DNA of 64,000 bases from Paracoccus laeviglucosivorans (GTDB lineage Bacteria; Pseudomonadota; Alphaproteobacteria; Rhodobacterales; Rhodobacteraceae), in contig NZ_FXTK01000017.1 of the NCBI RefSeq assembly GCF_900182695.1, positions 33,130-97,129 on the forward strand, in the 5' to 3' direction. Both the position numbers and the translations under genes were made by a program. How positions within the stretch are numbered: the first letter of the stretch is position 1; each line of letters starts with the position of its first letter. This document shows positions 26,925 to 35,590 of the stretch, in pieces. Below the pieces are notes generated by a model. It was not told where the DNA came from and ran no database searches. It was given only the letters and a program-made list of their open reading frames with translations.

Positions 26925-27200
26925 ATGATCATGACGCCATTCTGGCTGGCTTTCGGACTGGCAGGCCAGTCCATGTTCACGGCACGATTTCTGGTGCAGT
27001 GGATCGTCAGCGAAAAGCACCGGCGCAGCACGATCCCCATCGCCTTCTGGTGGCTCAGCCTTGGGGGCGGGGTGATGCTGCTGGTCTATGCCGTCGCGCG
27101 GCGCGATCCGGTTTTCGTCTTTGGACAGGCGGCGGGACTGATCGTCTATATCCGCAACCTTTTCATGATCCGCAAAGTCAAGCACGCGGAGGGCGCATGA
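26925..27200 (+). CDS. LAB_N (lipid A biosynthesis N-terminal domain) membrane protein
   Basis: A 91-residue protein with three likely membrane segments. FGLAGQSMFTARFLVQWIVS, IPIAFWWLSLGGGVMLLVYA and FVFGQAAGLIVYIRNLFMI are the hallmark of the LAB_N domain, found alone or at the N terminus of some LpxB proteins. Free-standing copies are often encoded beside polyprenyl-phosphate sugar transferases, where a flippase-like role has been proposed. Its stop overlaps the next gene as ATGA. ATG 26925 is used; 26931 is also possible. Confidence 0.88.
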   Translation: MIMTPFWLAFGLAGQSMFTARFLVQWIVSEKHRRSTIPIAFWWLSLGGGVMLLVYAVARRDPVFVFGQAAGLIVYIRNLFMIRKVKHAEGA

Positions 27201-28759
27201 GCGTGCAAGACGTCACCGCCCCGCCCCACGCGGCAGTTCAGGCGGGCCATCGTCCGCTGGTTGCCGCGCTGTGCATCTTTGGCGCGGTTTCGCTGCTTGG
27301 CATCCTGATCCGCCCCACCCTGCCCATTGATGAGACGCGCTATCTGGCGGTGGCATGGGAAATGCGGCTGGGCCATGACTGGCTGGTCCCGCATCTGAAC
27401 GGCCACGCCTATAGCGACAAGCCGCCCATGCTGTTCTGGCTGATCAATCTGGTCTGGCTGTTCACCGGACCGTCCGGGTTCGCGGCGCGTCTGGTCGCGC
27501 CGGTCTTTGGGCTTGTGACCATCGCACTGACCGCCCGGCTGGGCGCGCGTCTGCATCCCCAGCGGCCGGAATATGGCGGTTGGGCCGCGCTGATCCTGTC
27601 AGGCTCGTTGGGCTTTGCGCTTTATGGCGGGCTGACGATGTTCGACACGATGCTGAGCGCCGCCACCGCAGCAGGCGTTCTGGCACTGACCCATGTCGAA
27701 CGGCGCGGGCTGCGGCCCTGGCTGGTCCTTGGTGCGGCGCTTGCCTTTGGTGCGCTGGCCAAGGGGCCGGTCATCCTGATCCACCTGTTGCCCATCGCCG
27801 TGGCTGCGGCGTGGTGGAAAGGCATCGGCCTGCGCGCCATGGCCCAGGGACTGGGCGCGGCGATCTGCCTGGCGCTGGCCATCGTCGGGCTGTGGCTTGT
27901 GCCCGCCCTGACCGTCGGCAGCCCGGAATACCGCGAGGCGATCCTGTGGACGCAATCCGCGGGCCGCATGGTGCAATCCTTCGCGCATGGCCGTCCGGTC
28001 TGGTTCTTTCTGGCCGTCCTGCCGCTGCTGCTCTGGCCTTGGGCATGGTCGCCCCGGATCTGGCGGCAGGCCCGGTTCACCCCTCCGCTGGTGGTCTGGA
28101 GCGTGGCGACCCTGCTGATCTTCAGCCTGATCAGCGGCAAGCAGGCGCATTACCTGATCCCGGTGCTGCCCGCCTTTGCCATCGCATTCGCACCCGCGCT
28201 GGCGGGCAGCAAGCGCCGCGCACCCATCGCTTGCCTGCTGCCTTTTGGGTTAGCGTTGGCCATGTGTGCGCTGATCGTAGGGCTTGCGCCGCAGGAATAC
28301 ATCACGGCGGCGAACCCGCACCCCGTCGCCCTGCTGGTCGTGGCGTTGCTGGCCGCCGCCGCTGCGGTGGCGCTGATCGACGGGGTGACGGTATTTCTTG
28401 CCGCGCCGCTGGTCGTCTGCGCATCCGCCTGCATCTTTCTGGGCGAAATGGGCGAGTCGCATGACGCAGCCCCGCTGGCGCGCAGGCTGGCCCCGCATGA
28501 CACCCAAGGCATCGGGCTGATTGACGGCAAATATCATGGGCAGTTCACCTTTGCAGGGCGGCTGCATCATCCGGTCATCGTCTTTGGCGACGCCGGATCG
28601 GCCTTGGACTGGCTGCAGGAATGCGCGGGTCGGGTGCTGACCGCACCGCTGAAGAACGGACCGGGCCAGCCCGCCGACACGATAGATTTCCGGGGGCAGC
28701 CTTGGGGCATCTGGCTGCCGCAGACCCAAAGCGACAGGGGGCAGCCATGCCGCAACTAA
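27197..28759 (+). CDS. GT39/ArnT-like lipid-linked glycosyltransferase
   Basis: A 520-residue multi-pass membrane protein. The acidic motif PIDETRYLAVAWEMRLGHDW in the first periplasmic loop and AYSDKPPMLFWLINLVW are characteristic of the GT39/ArnT (PMT_2) family, which moves a sugar from an undecaprenyl-phosphate carrier to lipid A or other acceptors in the periplasm. About ten or more hydrophobic segments follow, then a soluble C-terminal domain. It overlaps LAB_N by 4 bases and the GT2 gene by 13, so all three are coupled. The sugar moved is unknown. Confidence 0.9.
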   Translation: MSVQDVTAPPHAAVQAGHRPLVAALCIFGAVSLLGILIRPTLPIDETRYLAVAWEMRLGHDWLVPHLNGHAYSDKPPMLFWLINLVWLFTGPSGFAARLVAPVFGLVTIALTARLGARLHPQRPEYGGWAALILSGSLGFALYGGLTMFDTMLSAATAAGVLALTHVERRGLRPWLVLGAALAFGALAKGPVILIHLLPIAVAAAWWKGIGLRAMAQGLGAAICLALAIVGLWLVPALTVGSPEYREAILWTQSAGRMVQSFAHGRPVWFFLAVLPLLLWPWAWSPRIWRQARFTPPLVVWSVATLLIFSLISGKQAHYLIPVLPAFAIAFAPALAGSKRRAPIACLLPFGLALAMCALIVGLAPQEYITAANPHPVALLVVALLAAAAAVALIDGVTVFLAAPLVVCASACIFLGEMGESHDAAPLARRLAPHDTQGIGLIDGKYHGQFTFAGRLHHPVIVFGDAGSALDWLQECAGRVLTAPLKNGPGQPADTIDFRGQPWGIWLPQTQSDRGQPCRN

Positions 28760-29499
28760 ACCCGATCACGGTCGTCATCCCCTGCCACAACGAAGCCGGG
28801 GCAATCGCCGATCTGGTGGCCGAGACCTTTGGCGCCCTTGGGCCGGTCTGTGCAGAGATCCTTGTCGTCGATGACGGCTCGACCGATGGCACGGCGGCGG
28901 CGCTGCTGCGGCAATTCCCCGACGATCCGCGCCTTAGGCTGATCCGGCATGGGCGCTGCTGGGGCCAATCGTCGGCCATCCGCACGGGCGTGCGCGCCGC
29001 CACAACCGCTTGGATTGCCACGCTGGACGGCGACGGCCAGAACCCGCCCGACCAGATCCTTACCCTGATCGCGCGTCTGGAACAGGCGGACGCGGCAAGG
29101 GTCGGGCTGGTGCAGGGCCAGCGCCGCGACCGGCAGGACGCGGGCAGTCGCAGGCTTGCATCCGTGCTGGCGAACCGGATCAGGAATTACTGCCTGCACG
29201 ACACGGTGGCCGATTCCGGTTGCGGGCTAAAGCTGTTCCGGCGCGATGCGTGGCTTGGCCTGCCGTTCTTCAACCACATCCACCGCTTTACTCCGGCCAT
29301 GATGCAGCGCGAAGGCTGGCTGGTGCTGGTCAGTCCGGTCACCCATCGCCCCCGCATCGCCGGAGCTTCGAAATACACCAACTTTCGCAGGGCGATGGTC
29401 GGAATTGTTGACCTTGCGGGGGCGGCGTGGCTGATCATGCGGGCCGGTGTGCCCTCGACGACGCTGGAAGGGCCCGGAGCTGCGAACGGGGAAAGTTGA
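28747..29499 (+). CDS. GT2 family glycosyltransferase (DPM1-like)
   Basis: A 250-residue GT-A enzyme without membrane anchors. The nucleotide-sugar fold shows VVIPCHNEAGAIADLV, EILVVDDGSTDGTAAALLRQ and the metal-binding DGD in IATLDGDGQNPPDQIL. DPM1-like members load a sugar onto polyprenyl phosphate in the cytosol, which the LAB_N protein might flip and the ArnT-like enzyme then use. Its stop overlaps the kinase start (TGATG). Confidence 0.92.
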   Translation: MPQLNPITVVIPCHNEAGAIADLVAETFGALGPVCAEILVVDDGSTDGTAAALLRQFPDDPRLRLIRHGRCWGQSSAIRTGVRAATTAWIATLDGDGQNPPDQILTLIARLEQADAARVGLVQGQRRDRQDAGSRRLASVLANRIRNYCLHDTVADSGCGLKLFRRDAWLGLPFFNHIHRFTPAMMQREGWLVLVSPVTHRPRIAGASKYTNFRRAMVGIVDLAGAAWLIMRAGVPSTTLEGPGAANGES

Positions 29500-30767
29500 T
29501 GCGCAAATCCAGTCTGCTTCGCGACCTTGTCGGCGGGTTCGGCGCGGGGATCATCGTCGTCTGGTTCGTTGCGATGTTCGTAGGCTGGATCGCACTCCGC
29601 GAGGAGCTGGACGAGATTTACGATGCCAGTCTGGCCCGCGTGGCCGATCATGTCCTTTCGATCTCGGATCGAAGCGGGGGTGGCACACGCGGATCGGACC
29701 TGTTCGTGGAACTGACCGCGCCCGATGGCACGGTTCAGTTCCGGTCACCCGGCACGGACAGCACCCTGTTTTCGATGGCCGCCGATCAGGGTTTCAGCGA
29801 GGCGGGCGATATGCGCGTGCTGACGCTGCACAACCCCGATGGCAGCGCCCTGCGCGTGGCCGACCCGCTGAAAGAACGGCGCGAGGCCGCGCGCGAAACG
29901 CTTGTGGCGATGCTGCTGCCTTCGGTCCTGCTGCTGCCCTTGGCATTTCTGGCAACGCGCGCCTTCATCCGGCGCAGGCTGGCCCCGATCCGCGCCCTGT
30001 CAGCCGAGGTCGAGGGCCGCAGTGCCGCCGATCTGCACCCCATTGACGCCCCCGCGACCCCCGAGGAGCTTGAGCCGGTGCGCGATGCGATCAACCGTCT
30101 GATGGCGCGCCTGTCCGACGCGTTCGAGGCCGAGCGCAGTTTTTCGTCAAACGCCGCGCATGAATTGCGCACACCCATCGCCGCCGCCTATGCCCAGACG
30201 CAACTGCTGATCGACAAGGCCGACGACCCCGCCATCCGGTCGCGGGCCGAGGCAATCGCCCGCACCATGCAGCGCCTGTCGCGCCTGTCGGCAAAGCTGC
30301 TTGAACTGGCCCGCGCCGAGGTGGTGCGCGACGATGATCCCGGCCTGCACGATCTGGCCCCGGTGCTGCGGCTTGTCGCATCGGACTGCAAGGGCGGGCA
30401 TCGCTATGACATTCCCGACCATCCGGTGATGGTGCGCATGGATGTCGATGTCTTTGCCCCTATGGCCCGCAACCTGATCGAGAATGCGGAACTGCACGGT
30501 CAGCAACCCGTCACCATCCGCCTGACAAAGCAACTGTTTCAGGTCAGCAACCACGGCCAGATGGTCGCGCCGGACAAGCTGGCCCGCCTGACCCGCCGCT
30601 TTGAACGGGCGGGCAGTCGGGAAATCGGTTCCGGCCTTGGCCTCGCAATTGTCGATACACTGGCCCAAAACGCCGGAGGGTGGCTGGAACTGCAATCCCC
30701 GATCCCCGGCAGCGTGGACGGTTTTCGCGCCACCGTGCATTTCGGCCCGATGCGTCAAGATTCGTAG
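29499..30767 (+). CDS. Sensor histidine kinase
   Basis: A 422-residue kinase with two membrane segments (FGAGIIVVWFVAMFVGWIAL near residues 14-33, LLPSVLLLPLAFLATRAFI near 142-160) around a periplasmic sensor of about 105 residues. Then come a HAMP-like linker, the H-box RSFSSNAAHELRTPIAAAYA, the N-box ARNLIENAELHG and the G2 box GSGLGLAIVDTLAQNAGG. The usual G1 DxGxG reads SNHGQ, a variant that may lower ATP affinity. The ATG at 29499 has GGGGAAAG upstream. Partner of the response regulator at 26204; QseC/PmrB-like layout. Confidence 0.92.
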   Translation: MRKSSLLRDLVGGFGAGIIVVWFVAMFVGWIALREELDEIYDASLARVADHVLSISDRSGGGTRGSDLFVELTAPDGTVQFRSPGTDSTLFSMAADQGFSEAGDMRVLTLHNPDGSALRVADPLKERREAARETLVAMLLPSVLLLPLAFLATRAFIRRRLAPIRALSAEVEGRSAADLHPIDAPATPEELEPVRDAINRLMARLSDAFEAERSFSSNAAHELRTPIAAAYAQTQLLIDKADDPAIRSRAEAIARTMQRLSRLSAKLLELARAEVVRDDDPGLHDLAPVLRLVASDCKGGHRYDIPDHPVMVRMDVDVFAPMARNLIENAELHGQQPVTIRLTKQLFQVSNHGQMVAPDKLARLTRRFERAGSREIGSGLGLAIVDTLAQNAGGWLELQSPIPGSVDGFRATVHFGPMRQDS

Positions 30768-31309
30768 CCGAACATCGCTTCCAGCTTTTCCCAGGTCTGA
30801 TCCATCGGCCATGCGGCGGTGTAGGGGATCGACAGATGACCATAGCGGATCGAGATCTGCGCCTCGGCGCGGTCTTCGTCATGCCCGCTTTGGGCCAGAT
30901 ACAACGCGGCGGCAAGGCCGGTGCGGTCGGCGCCGGACATGCAATGGATCAGCACGGGCTTGGGCGCATCGCGCAACATCCCGATCAGGCGTTCCGCATC
31001 CTGCGCCGACAACTCCTTGCGCGCCGACATGGCGAAATCGAAATGCTGCAAGCCAAGCTTTTCCGAGGCCGCGATCTCGGCATCATACCAGGGCGTGCCG
31101 ACATGCGTGCCCCGCAGGTTGATGACGCTGCGGATACCATGGCTGTAGGTCCAGCGCGTCAGATCCTCGGCCGATGGCTGGCCCGAGCGATACGCCTCGC
31201 CCGGAACGACGGCATGGAAATTGCCCCCAAACTGCAAACCAAGCAGATGCGCTGCCAACAGGGTTACAGCCACAAGCACCAAAGACAGAAGATAGCGAAA
31301 GCGTTTCAT
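30755..31309 (-). CDS. Membrane-anchored tyrosine/dual-specificity phosphatase
   Basis: A 184-residue protein with one N-terminal membrane or signal segment (YLLSLVLVAVTLLAAHLLGL) and a phosphatase domain with general-acid loop region SVINLRGTHVGTPWYDAEI and the P-loop VLIHCMSGADRTGLAAALYL (C-x5-R). The catalytic domain probably faces the periplasm. The start MKRFRYLL at 31309 was chosen over a longer frame from 31345. It converges on the kinase gene with a 13-base overlap and may act on lipid phosphates as some DSP-like proteins in lipid A loci do; this is inference. Confidence 0.88.
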   Translation of the reverse strand: MKRFRYLLSLVLVAVTLLAAHLLGLQFGGNFHAVVPGEAYRSGQPSAEDLTRWTYSHGIRSVINLRGTHVGTPWYDAEIAASEKLGLQHFDFAMSARKELSAQDAERLIGMLRDAPKPVLIHCMSGADRTGLAAALYLAQSGHDEDRAEAQISIRYGHLSIPYTAAWPMDQTWEKLEAMFGYES

Positions 31310-31431
31310 ATTGCGACAGCCCGTGCGTTTTTCGGCACAAAGCACTGCGAAACTGAACCCAGACTGAACGGCGCGCAGGCACGCAAGATTTGGTGCGTGA
31401 AAATTGACTGCGGCAGGAAAGTCGCACTTCC

Positions 31432-31446
31432 TGACTGAAATACTCA
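31432..31446. promoter_or_regulatory. Possible iron-responsive (RirA/IRO-type) operator
   Basis: The sequence TGACTGAAATACTCA fits TGA-N9-TCA, the consensus reported for RirA-controlled iron-responsive operators in alphaproteobacteria. It lies 86 bases before the siderophore receptor start, where a repressor site would be expected. A second inverted pair CAGGAA/TTCCTG lies just upstream at about 31414-31433. Confidence 0.5.
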
Positions 31447-31531
31447 GCTAAATTCCCACGGCGATCCGCTCTGGCTATGATGCCTGCCACCCGCGTCGCT
31501 TGCGGACGTCCATCCTGTCGGGAGATCTGAA

Positions 31532-33637
31532 TTGTCCAATCGTTTTCTGGTGCTGCTGCTTGCCGGCACGGTCATGCCGTCCTTTGCCATCGCGCAGGAA
31601 GCCGTCCAGCTGGATGAGATCGTGCTGAACGCTGAAAGCGGCGACACGCTGGACCAATACGGCTATCTGGCGCGCTCGGGCCGTCAGGCCATGCGGATCG
31701 ATGCCGAAATCAAGCGCCTGCCGCAGTCGATCAGCGTCATCACGCAGGACCAGCTTGAAGATCAGGCCCCCCGCACAATGCTTGAGGCGCTGAGCTATAC
31801 CGCGTCGGCCACGCCGGGAGTGTTCGGGTTCGACACCCGCTATGACGCATTCTATCTGCGCGGTTTTCCCGCCTATCAGACCGGGGTATTCCGTGACGGC
31901 CTGCGCAGCTTCAACGGGCTGTCGTCTTGGTATCGCAACGACCCCTATACGCTGGAGGGGATCGCCGTGCTGAAAGGTCCGGCATCGTCGATGTTTGGTG
32001 TCAGCACGCCGGGCGGCATCGTGAACCTTGTCAGCAAACGGCCCAAGGACACGCCGTATCACGAAACCAGCCTGAGCTATGGCAGCAACGCCCGTGCGCA
32101 GGCATCCGTCGATTTCACCGGGCCGCTGGATGCGGACGGCGATGTGCTTTACCGTTTTATCGCGGTTGGCCGTGATGCCGACACGCATCTGGACGGCTAT
32201 GCCGACGATCACGTGCTGATCGCGCCCTCGATTTCCTATCAGCTGTCCGACACGCAAAAGCTGTTGGTCATGGCCGAATATGCCAAAAGCCGGACCGGCG
32301 CGGTGGCCTATAACTGGTTCGATTCCAGCGTTACCCCTTCGGACTGGAGCGTGACGGACGAACCCGCAGGCGATCCCGATTACAACATCTATGATCAGGA
32401 ACAATTCCTGCTGGGCTATGAATTCACGCAGGATCTGGGCGACAGCACCCAGTTCCGCCAAAGCTATCGCTATACCAAGGTCCGCACCGACATGCGCTAT
32501 GCGATCCGGTCCGGGACTTCGGCTGACGATCTGGCCCCGTCCTATTGGACGCGCTACCACGAAGACGCCAGCACGCATGTGATCGACGCCATGCTGGAAC
32601 ATAAATTCCAGACCGGCAGCTTTGGCCACACGCTGGCCTTTGGCGCGGATTACACGCTGGCGAAATACAGCGCCGACACGGGTTATACGACGCTTGGCCC
32701 GGACGCGAACGATGCGATGGATGTGCCCTTCTATGCGTCGCGCAAGCAGACGCAGAAAGGCATCTACATTGCCGACCAGATCGAGCGGGACGGGCTGACC
32801 ATCTCGGCCTCGGCGCGCTATGACTGGGTGACGACCGATTATGCCGATGCGGATCTGGCGACCGGCGCGGTCGATGCGGGTCAGCAAAAGGACGAAGCCT
32901 TCACCGGCCGCCTGGGCGTGTCCTATGAACTTGCCAACGGCATGACGCCCTTTGCCAATATCTCGACCTCGTTCGCGCCCAATATCAGCCAGGTGTTCGA
33001 AAACACCTCGGACACCAGCGGCGCCCCCGCCGAAGCGACCGAGGCGCTGCAAAAGGAAATCGGCCTGAAATACGAACTGCCCGATGGCAACACGATGATC
33101 ACCGCATCGCTGTTCGACATCCGGCAGGATCACGGCATGGTTCTGGTCGTGGGCAATGACGGGCGCAATCGCGGCATCGACTATAACCTGACCTCGCGCG
33201 GGTTCGAGCTTGAGGCGAACAGCACGCTGGACAACGGCCTGAACCTTGTCGCCTCATATGCGCATATGAAGGTCACGATCGACAAGGGCAGCGCAGGAAC
33301 CGAGGGCAAGGAATTGTCCGGCACGCCCAACGATACGCTGTCGCTGTTTGCGAAATACGCCATCCCTTCAGGCGCGCTGGAGAATTTGGCGCTGATGGGC
33401 GGCATCCGCTATGTCGGCAAAAGCTATGGTGACGACAGCAACACGATCCGCAATTCCAGCCGCACCTATGTCGATCTGGGCCTGTCCTATGACTTCGCGA
33501 AACAGGGCTATGCGGGCACGCAGCTGCAACTGAACGTGCGTAATGCGCTGGACCGCCGGGAACAGACCTGCACCGCCGGCTGGTGCTACAAGGATGAGGG
33601 TCGGACCATCGACCTGAACCTGTCGCGCCGCTTCTGA
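31532..33637 (+). CDS. TonB-dependent siderophore receptor (FhuA/FoxA-like)
   Basis: A 701-residue outer-membrane receptor. After a signal peptide (cleaved after PSFAIA) there is a plug domain (LPQSISVITQDQLEDQAPRT, LRGFPAYQTGVFRDGL, LKGPASSMFGVSTPGGIVNL), then a 22-strand-type barrel that ends in Phe as BamA substrates do. Two Cys near the end (QTCTAGWCYKDEGR) match the ferrichrome/ferrioxamine receptor group. It lacks the extra N-terminal signalling domain. The start is TTG at 31532 with GGGAGATC upstream. Imports ferric siderophore with the next gene's product. Confidence 0.93.
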   Translation: MSNRFLVLLLAGTVMPSFAIAQEAVQLDEIVLNAESGDTLDQYGYLARSGRQAMRIDAEIKRLPQSISVITQDQLEDQAPRTMLEALSYTASATPGVFGFDTRYDAFYLRGFPAYQTGVFRDGLRSFNGLSSWYRNDPYTLEGIAVLKGPASSMFGVSTPGGIVNLVSKRPKDTPYHETSLSYGSNARAQASVDFTGPLDADGDVLYRFIAVGRDADTHLDGYADDHVLIAPSISYQLSDTQKLLVMAEYAKSRTGAVAYNWFDSSVTPSDWSVTDEPAGDPDYNIYDQEQFLLGYEFTQDLGDSTQFRQSYRYTKVRTDMRYAIRSGTSADDLAPSYWTRYHEDASTHVIDAMLEHKFQTGSFGHTLAFGADYTLAKYSADTGYTTLGPDANDAMDVPFYASRKQTQKGIYIADQIERDGLTISASARYDWVTTDYADADLATGAVDAGQQKDEAFTGRLGVSYELANGMTPFANISTSFAPNISQVFENTSDTSGAPAEATEALQKEIGLKYELPDGNTMITASLFDIRQDHGMVLVVGNDGRNRGIDYNLTSRGFELEANSTLDNGLNLVASYAHMKVTIDKGSAGTEGKELSGTPNDTLSLFAKYAIPSGALENLALMGGIRYVGKSYGDDSNTIRNSSRTYVDLGLSYDFAKQGYAGTQLQLNVRNALDRREQTCTAGWCYKDEGRTIDLNLSRRF

Positions 33638-33662
33638 CACGTTTCCAGATACGAGCCGAGCG

Positions 33663-34871
33663 ATGAAAAACGCCCTTCCGGTTGCCCTGATGTCACTGGG
33701 CGGGCTTTACGTCTCGCAAAGCGTGCTTGGCGGGTTCATGTGGACTGCCCTGCCCGCCTATCTACGCAGTCAGGGCATGGCGCTGGACCATCTGGGCTTT
33801 CTGTCGCTGCTGGTCCTGCCGTGGGCGTTGAAGATGCTGTGGAGCCCGCAGGTCGAACGCTGGCGTCGCCCCGCACCGGGCATCACCCGCACGCGCGGCG
33901 TCATCTTGATCGGCTGGGCCGCGACCGTGCTGACTGGCATCGGGCTGATCTGGGCAGAAACGGCGCCCTTTGCCATCCTGCTGGCGGGGCTGATGCTGAT
34001 CGCCACGGCCACCGCAACCGTCGATATTGCCTGCGACGGCCACGCGGTCGAGGCGTTCGCCCCCAAGGATTACGGCTGGGCCAATGCGATGCAGGTCGGC
34101 GGGGCCTATGCTGGCGCGGCGCTTGGCGGCGGGCTGGTTCTGGTCGCGCTTGGCCGCTGGGGCTGGGGTCCGGGCATGATGACGATGCTGGCGCTGATGC
34201 TGCTGTGCAGCATGCCCTTTGTGCTGCTGCGCCAGCCGCAGCCGCTTGGTCCACCCGCAGCGGCGGGGCCAAGCCTGCGTGCGGCGCTGGCCCGTCCCAC
34301 GACGTTGCAGGGGCTGGCCGTCACCGCGCTTTATGTCTCGGCCATGAAATCCTCGACCGGGTATTTCGGGCCGTTTCTGGTCGATAGCGGTTTCAGCCTG
34401 ACCAATATCGGCATCTTTGGCGCGACGGGTGCGATGATCACGGGACTGGCCGGGGCGATGCTGGGCGGCCTGATCGTATCCGCGCTGGGAGCGCCCTTAG
34501 TGCTGCTGGCCGCATTGGGGGCGCAGGCGGTCGTGCTGATTTATTGCATGATTGCCGCATCGGGCGCGTCCGGGCTGGTGCCGGGTCTGCCGTGGATGGT
34601 GCAGATTGTTTCGCCTGCCTTCATGGCCGTGGGTTTCGTGGCGCTTTACGCGCGTTTCATGGCCTGGTCCGATCCGGCGCAGGCAGGCGTGGATTTCACG
34701 ATTTTCCAATGCGCCGACGCGCTGATCAGCATGGCCTTCGGCGTGCTGGCGGGCCAGATCATTAGCTGGCTGGGCTATCCGGCGCAATTCGGGTTGTCGC
34801 TGGCCTTGTCGGCGCTTTGCTTTGCCAGACTGCGCGCCTTGCTGCCTGCCCCCGTGCAGGCCAGCCCTTAG
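33663..34871 (+). CDS. RhtX/FptX-family siderophore MFS importer
   Basis: A 402-residue membrane protein with about 12 segments. LGGLYVSQSVLGGFMWTALP, LVLPWALKMLWSPQVERWRR and ATVDIACDGHAVEAFAPKD are typical of the RhtX/FptX group, single-protein inner-membrane importers of ferric siderophores such as rhizobactin and pyochelin, related to AmpG. It follows the receptor gene by 25 bases and is probably co-transcribed. Together they give outer- and inner-membrane passage without an ABC importer. Its 3' end overlaps eutC on the other strand by 4 bases. Confidence 0.9.
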   Translation: MKNALPVALMSLGGLYVSQSVLGGFMWTALPAYLRSQGMALDHLGFLSLLVLPWALKMLWSPQVERWRRPAPGITRTRGVILIGWAATVLTGIGLIWAETAPFAILLAGLMLIATATATVDIACDGHAVEAFAPKDYGWANAMQVGGAYAGAALGGGLVLVALGRWGWGPGMMTMLALMLLCSMPFVLLRQPQPLGPPAAAGPSLRAALARPTTLQGLAVTALYVSAMKSSTGYFGPFLVDSGFSLTNIGIFGATGAMITGLAGAMLGGLIVSALGAPLVLLAALGAQAVVLIYCMIAASGASGLVPGLPWMVQIVSPAFMAVGFVALYARFMAWSDPAQAGVDFTIFQCADALISMAFGVLAGQIISWLGYPAQFGLSLALSALCFARLRALLPAPVQASP

Positions 34872-35590
34872 GTCAACTGCCCCGGCTGCCCGCTTTCATC
34901 CTTAAGCAAGACCCCGGTCGCGCCGATACGCTGCGCCTCGGCCACCAGCCATGCCAATCGGTCTGCGGCCGCCTCATGTGTCAGCCCGCCGCGCAGATGG
35001 ATGTTCGACACGCAATTGCGCGCGCTGTCGCGCAGGCCGGGCCGGGGGTTCAGCGTGAGATAGGCGCCAAGGCTGTCGGCAACCGACAGGCCCGGACGTT
35101 CGCCGATCAGGACCAGCACCATCTGCGCGCCCAAGGCCGCGCCGATGGGATCACCGATCGCGACCCGCCCGCCGTGCACCAGAACGACCGGCTGATCGGC
35201 CAGCAGAGGCAGGCGTTCCGACAGGGCCGCGACCACCCCCGGCACCTGTGCCATGACGGCAGGGGCGGACAATCCATCGCAGATCACCAGTGCCAGCGGG
35301 CAATCAAGGCGGGGCAGATCGGCACCGTCGGCCAGTTGCCGACCCAGATCGGGACGGCGCAGATAGGTGGCGCGGTCCACGGCGCGGCTTTCGACCAACA
35401 GACAGGGGCGCGGGGCCAGCCTTTCGGCCAGCGCGGCCATGTCGGGTGCGGCATGAATGGCATCGCGGGCCGCCGCGTGATCTTCCTGAAATGCCAGCAG
35501 CGCGGAAAGCGGCATGGGCCGCGCCGCCGCATCCAGCCGCACACGGGCGGGGGTCAGTCGGCGCAGACCTGCGAAATCAGGCGCGCTCAT
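34868..35590 (-). CDS. eutC: Ethanolamine ammonia-lyase light chain
   Basis: A 240-residue small subunit. Diagnostic segments are FQEDHAAARDAIHAAPDM, LVESRAVDRATYLRRPDLGR, and the B12-contacting region LVLIGERPGLSVADSLGAYL followed by NPRPGLRDSARNCVSNI. With EutB it makes the adenosylcobalamin enzyme that turns ethanolamine into acetaldehyde and ammonia. The start ATGA overlaps the eutB stop. It is the last gene of the operon. No eutA reactivase, eutH permease or microcompartment genes are in the window. Confidence 0.95.
   Translation of the reverse strand: MSAPDFAGLRRLTPARVRLDAAARPMPLSALLAFQEDHAAARDAIHAAPDMAALAERLAPRPCLLVESRAVDRATYLRRPDLGRQLADGADLPRLDCPLALVICDGLSAPAVMAQVPGVVAALSERLPLLADQPVVLVHGGRVAIGDPIGAALGAQMVLVLIGERPGLSVADSLGAYLTLNPRPGLRDSARNCVSNIHLRGGLTHEAAADRLAWLVAEAQRIGATGVLLKDESGQPGQLT

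Noticed and set aside
31475..33133. Long minus-strand open frame opposite the siderophore receptor
   Set aside because: Antisense shadow; the plus strand has signal peptide, plug and barrel motifs.
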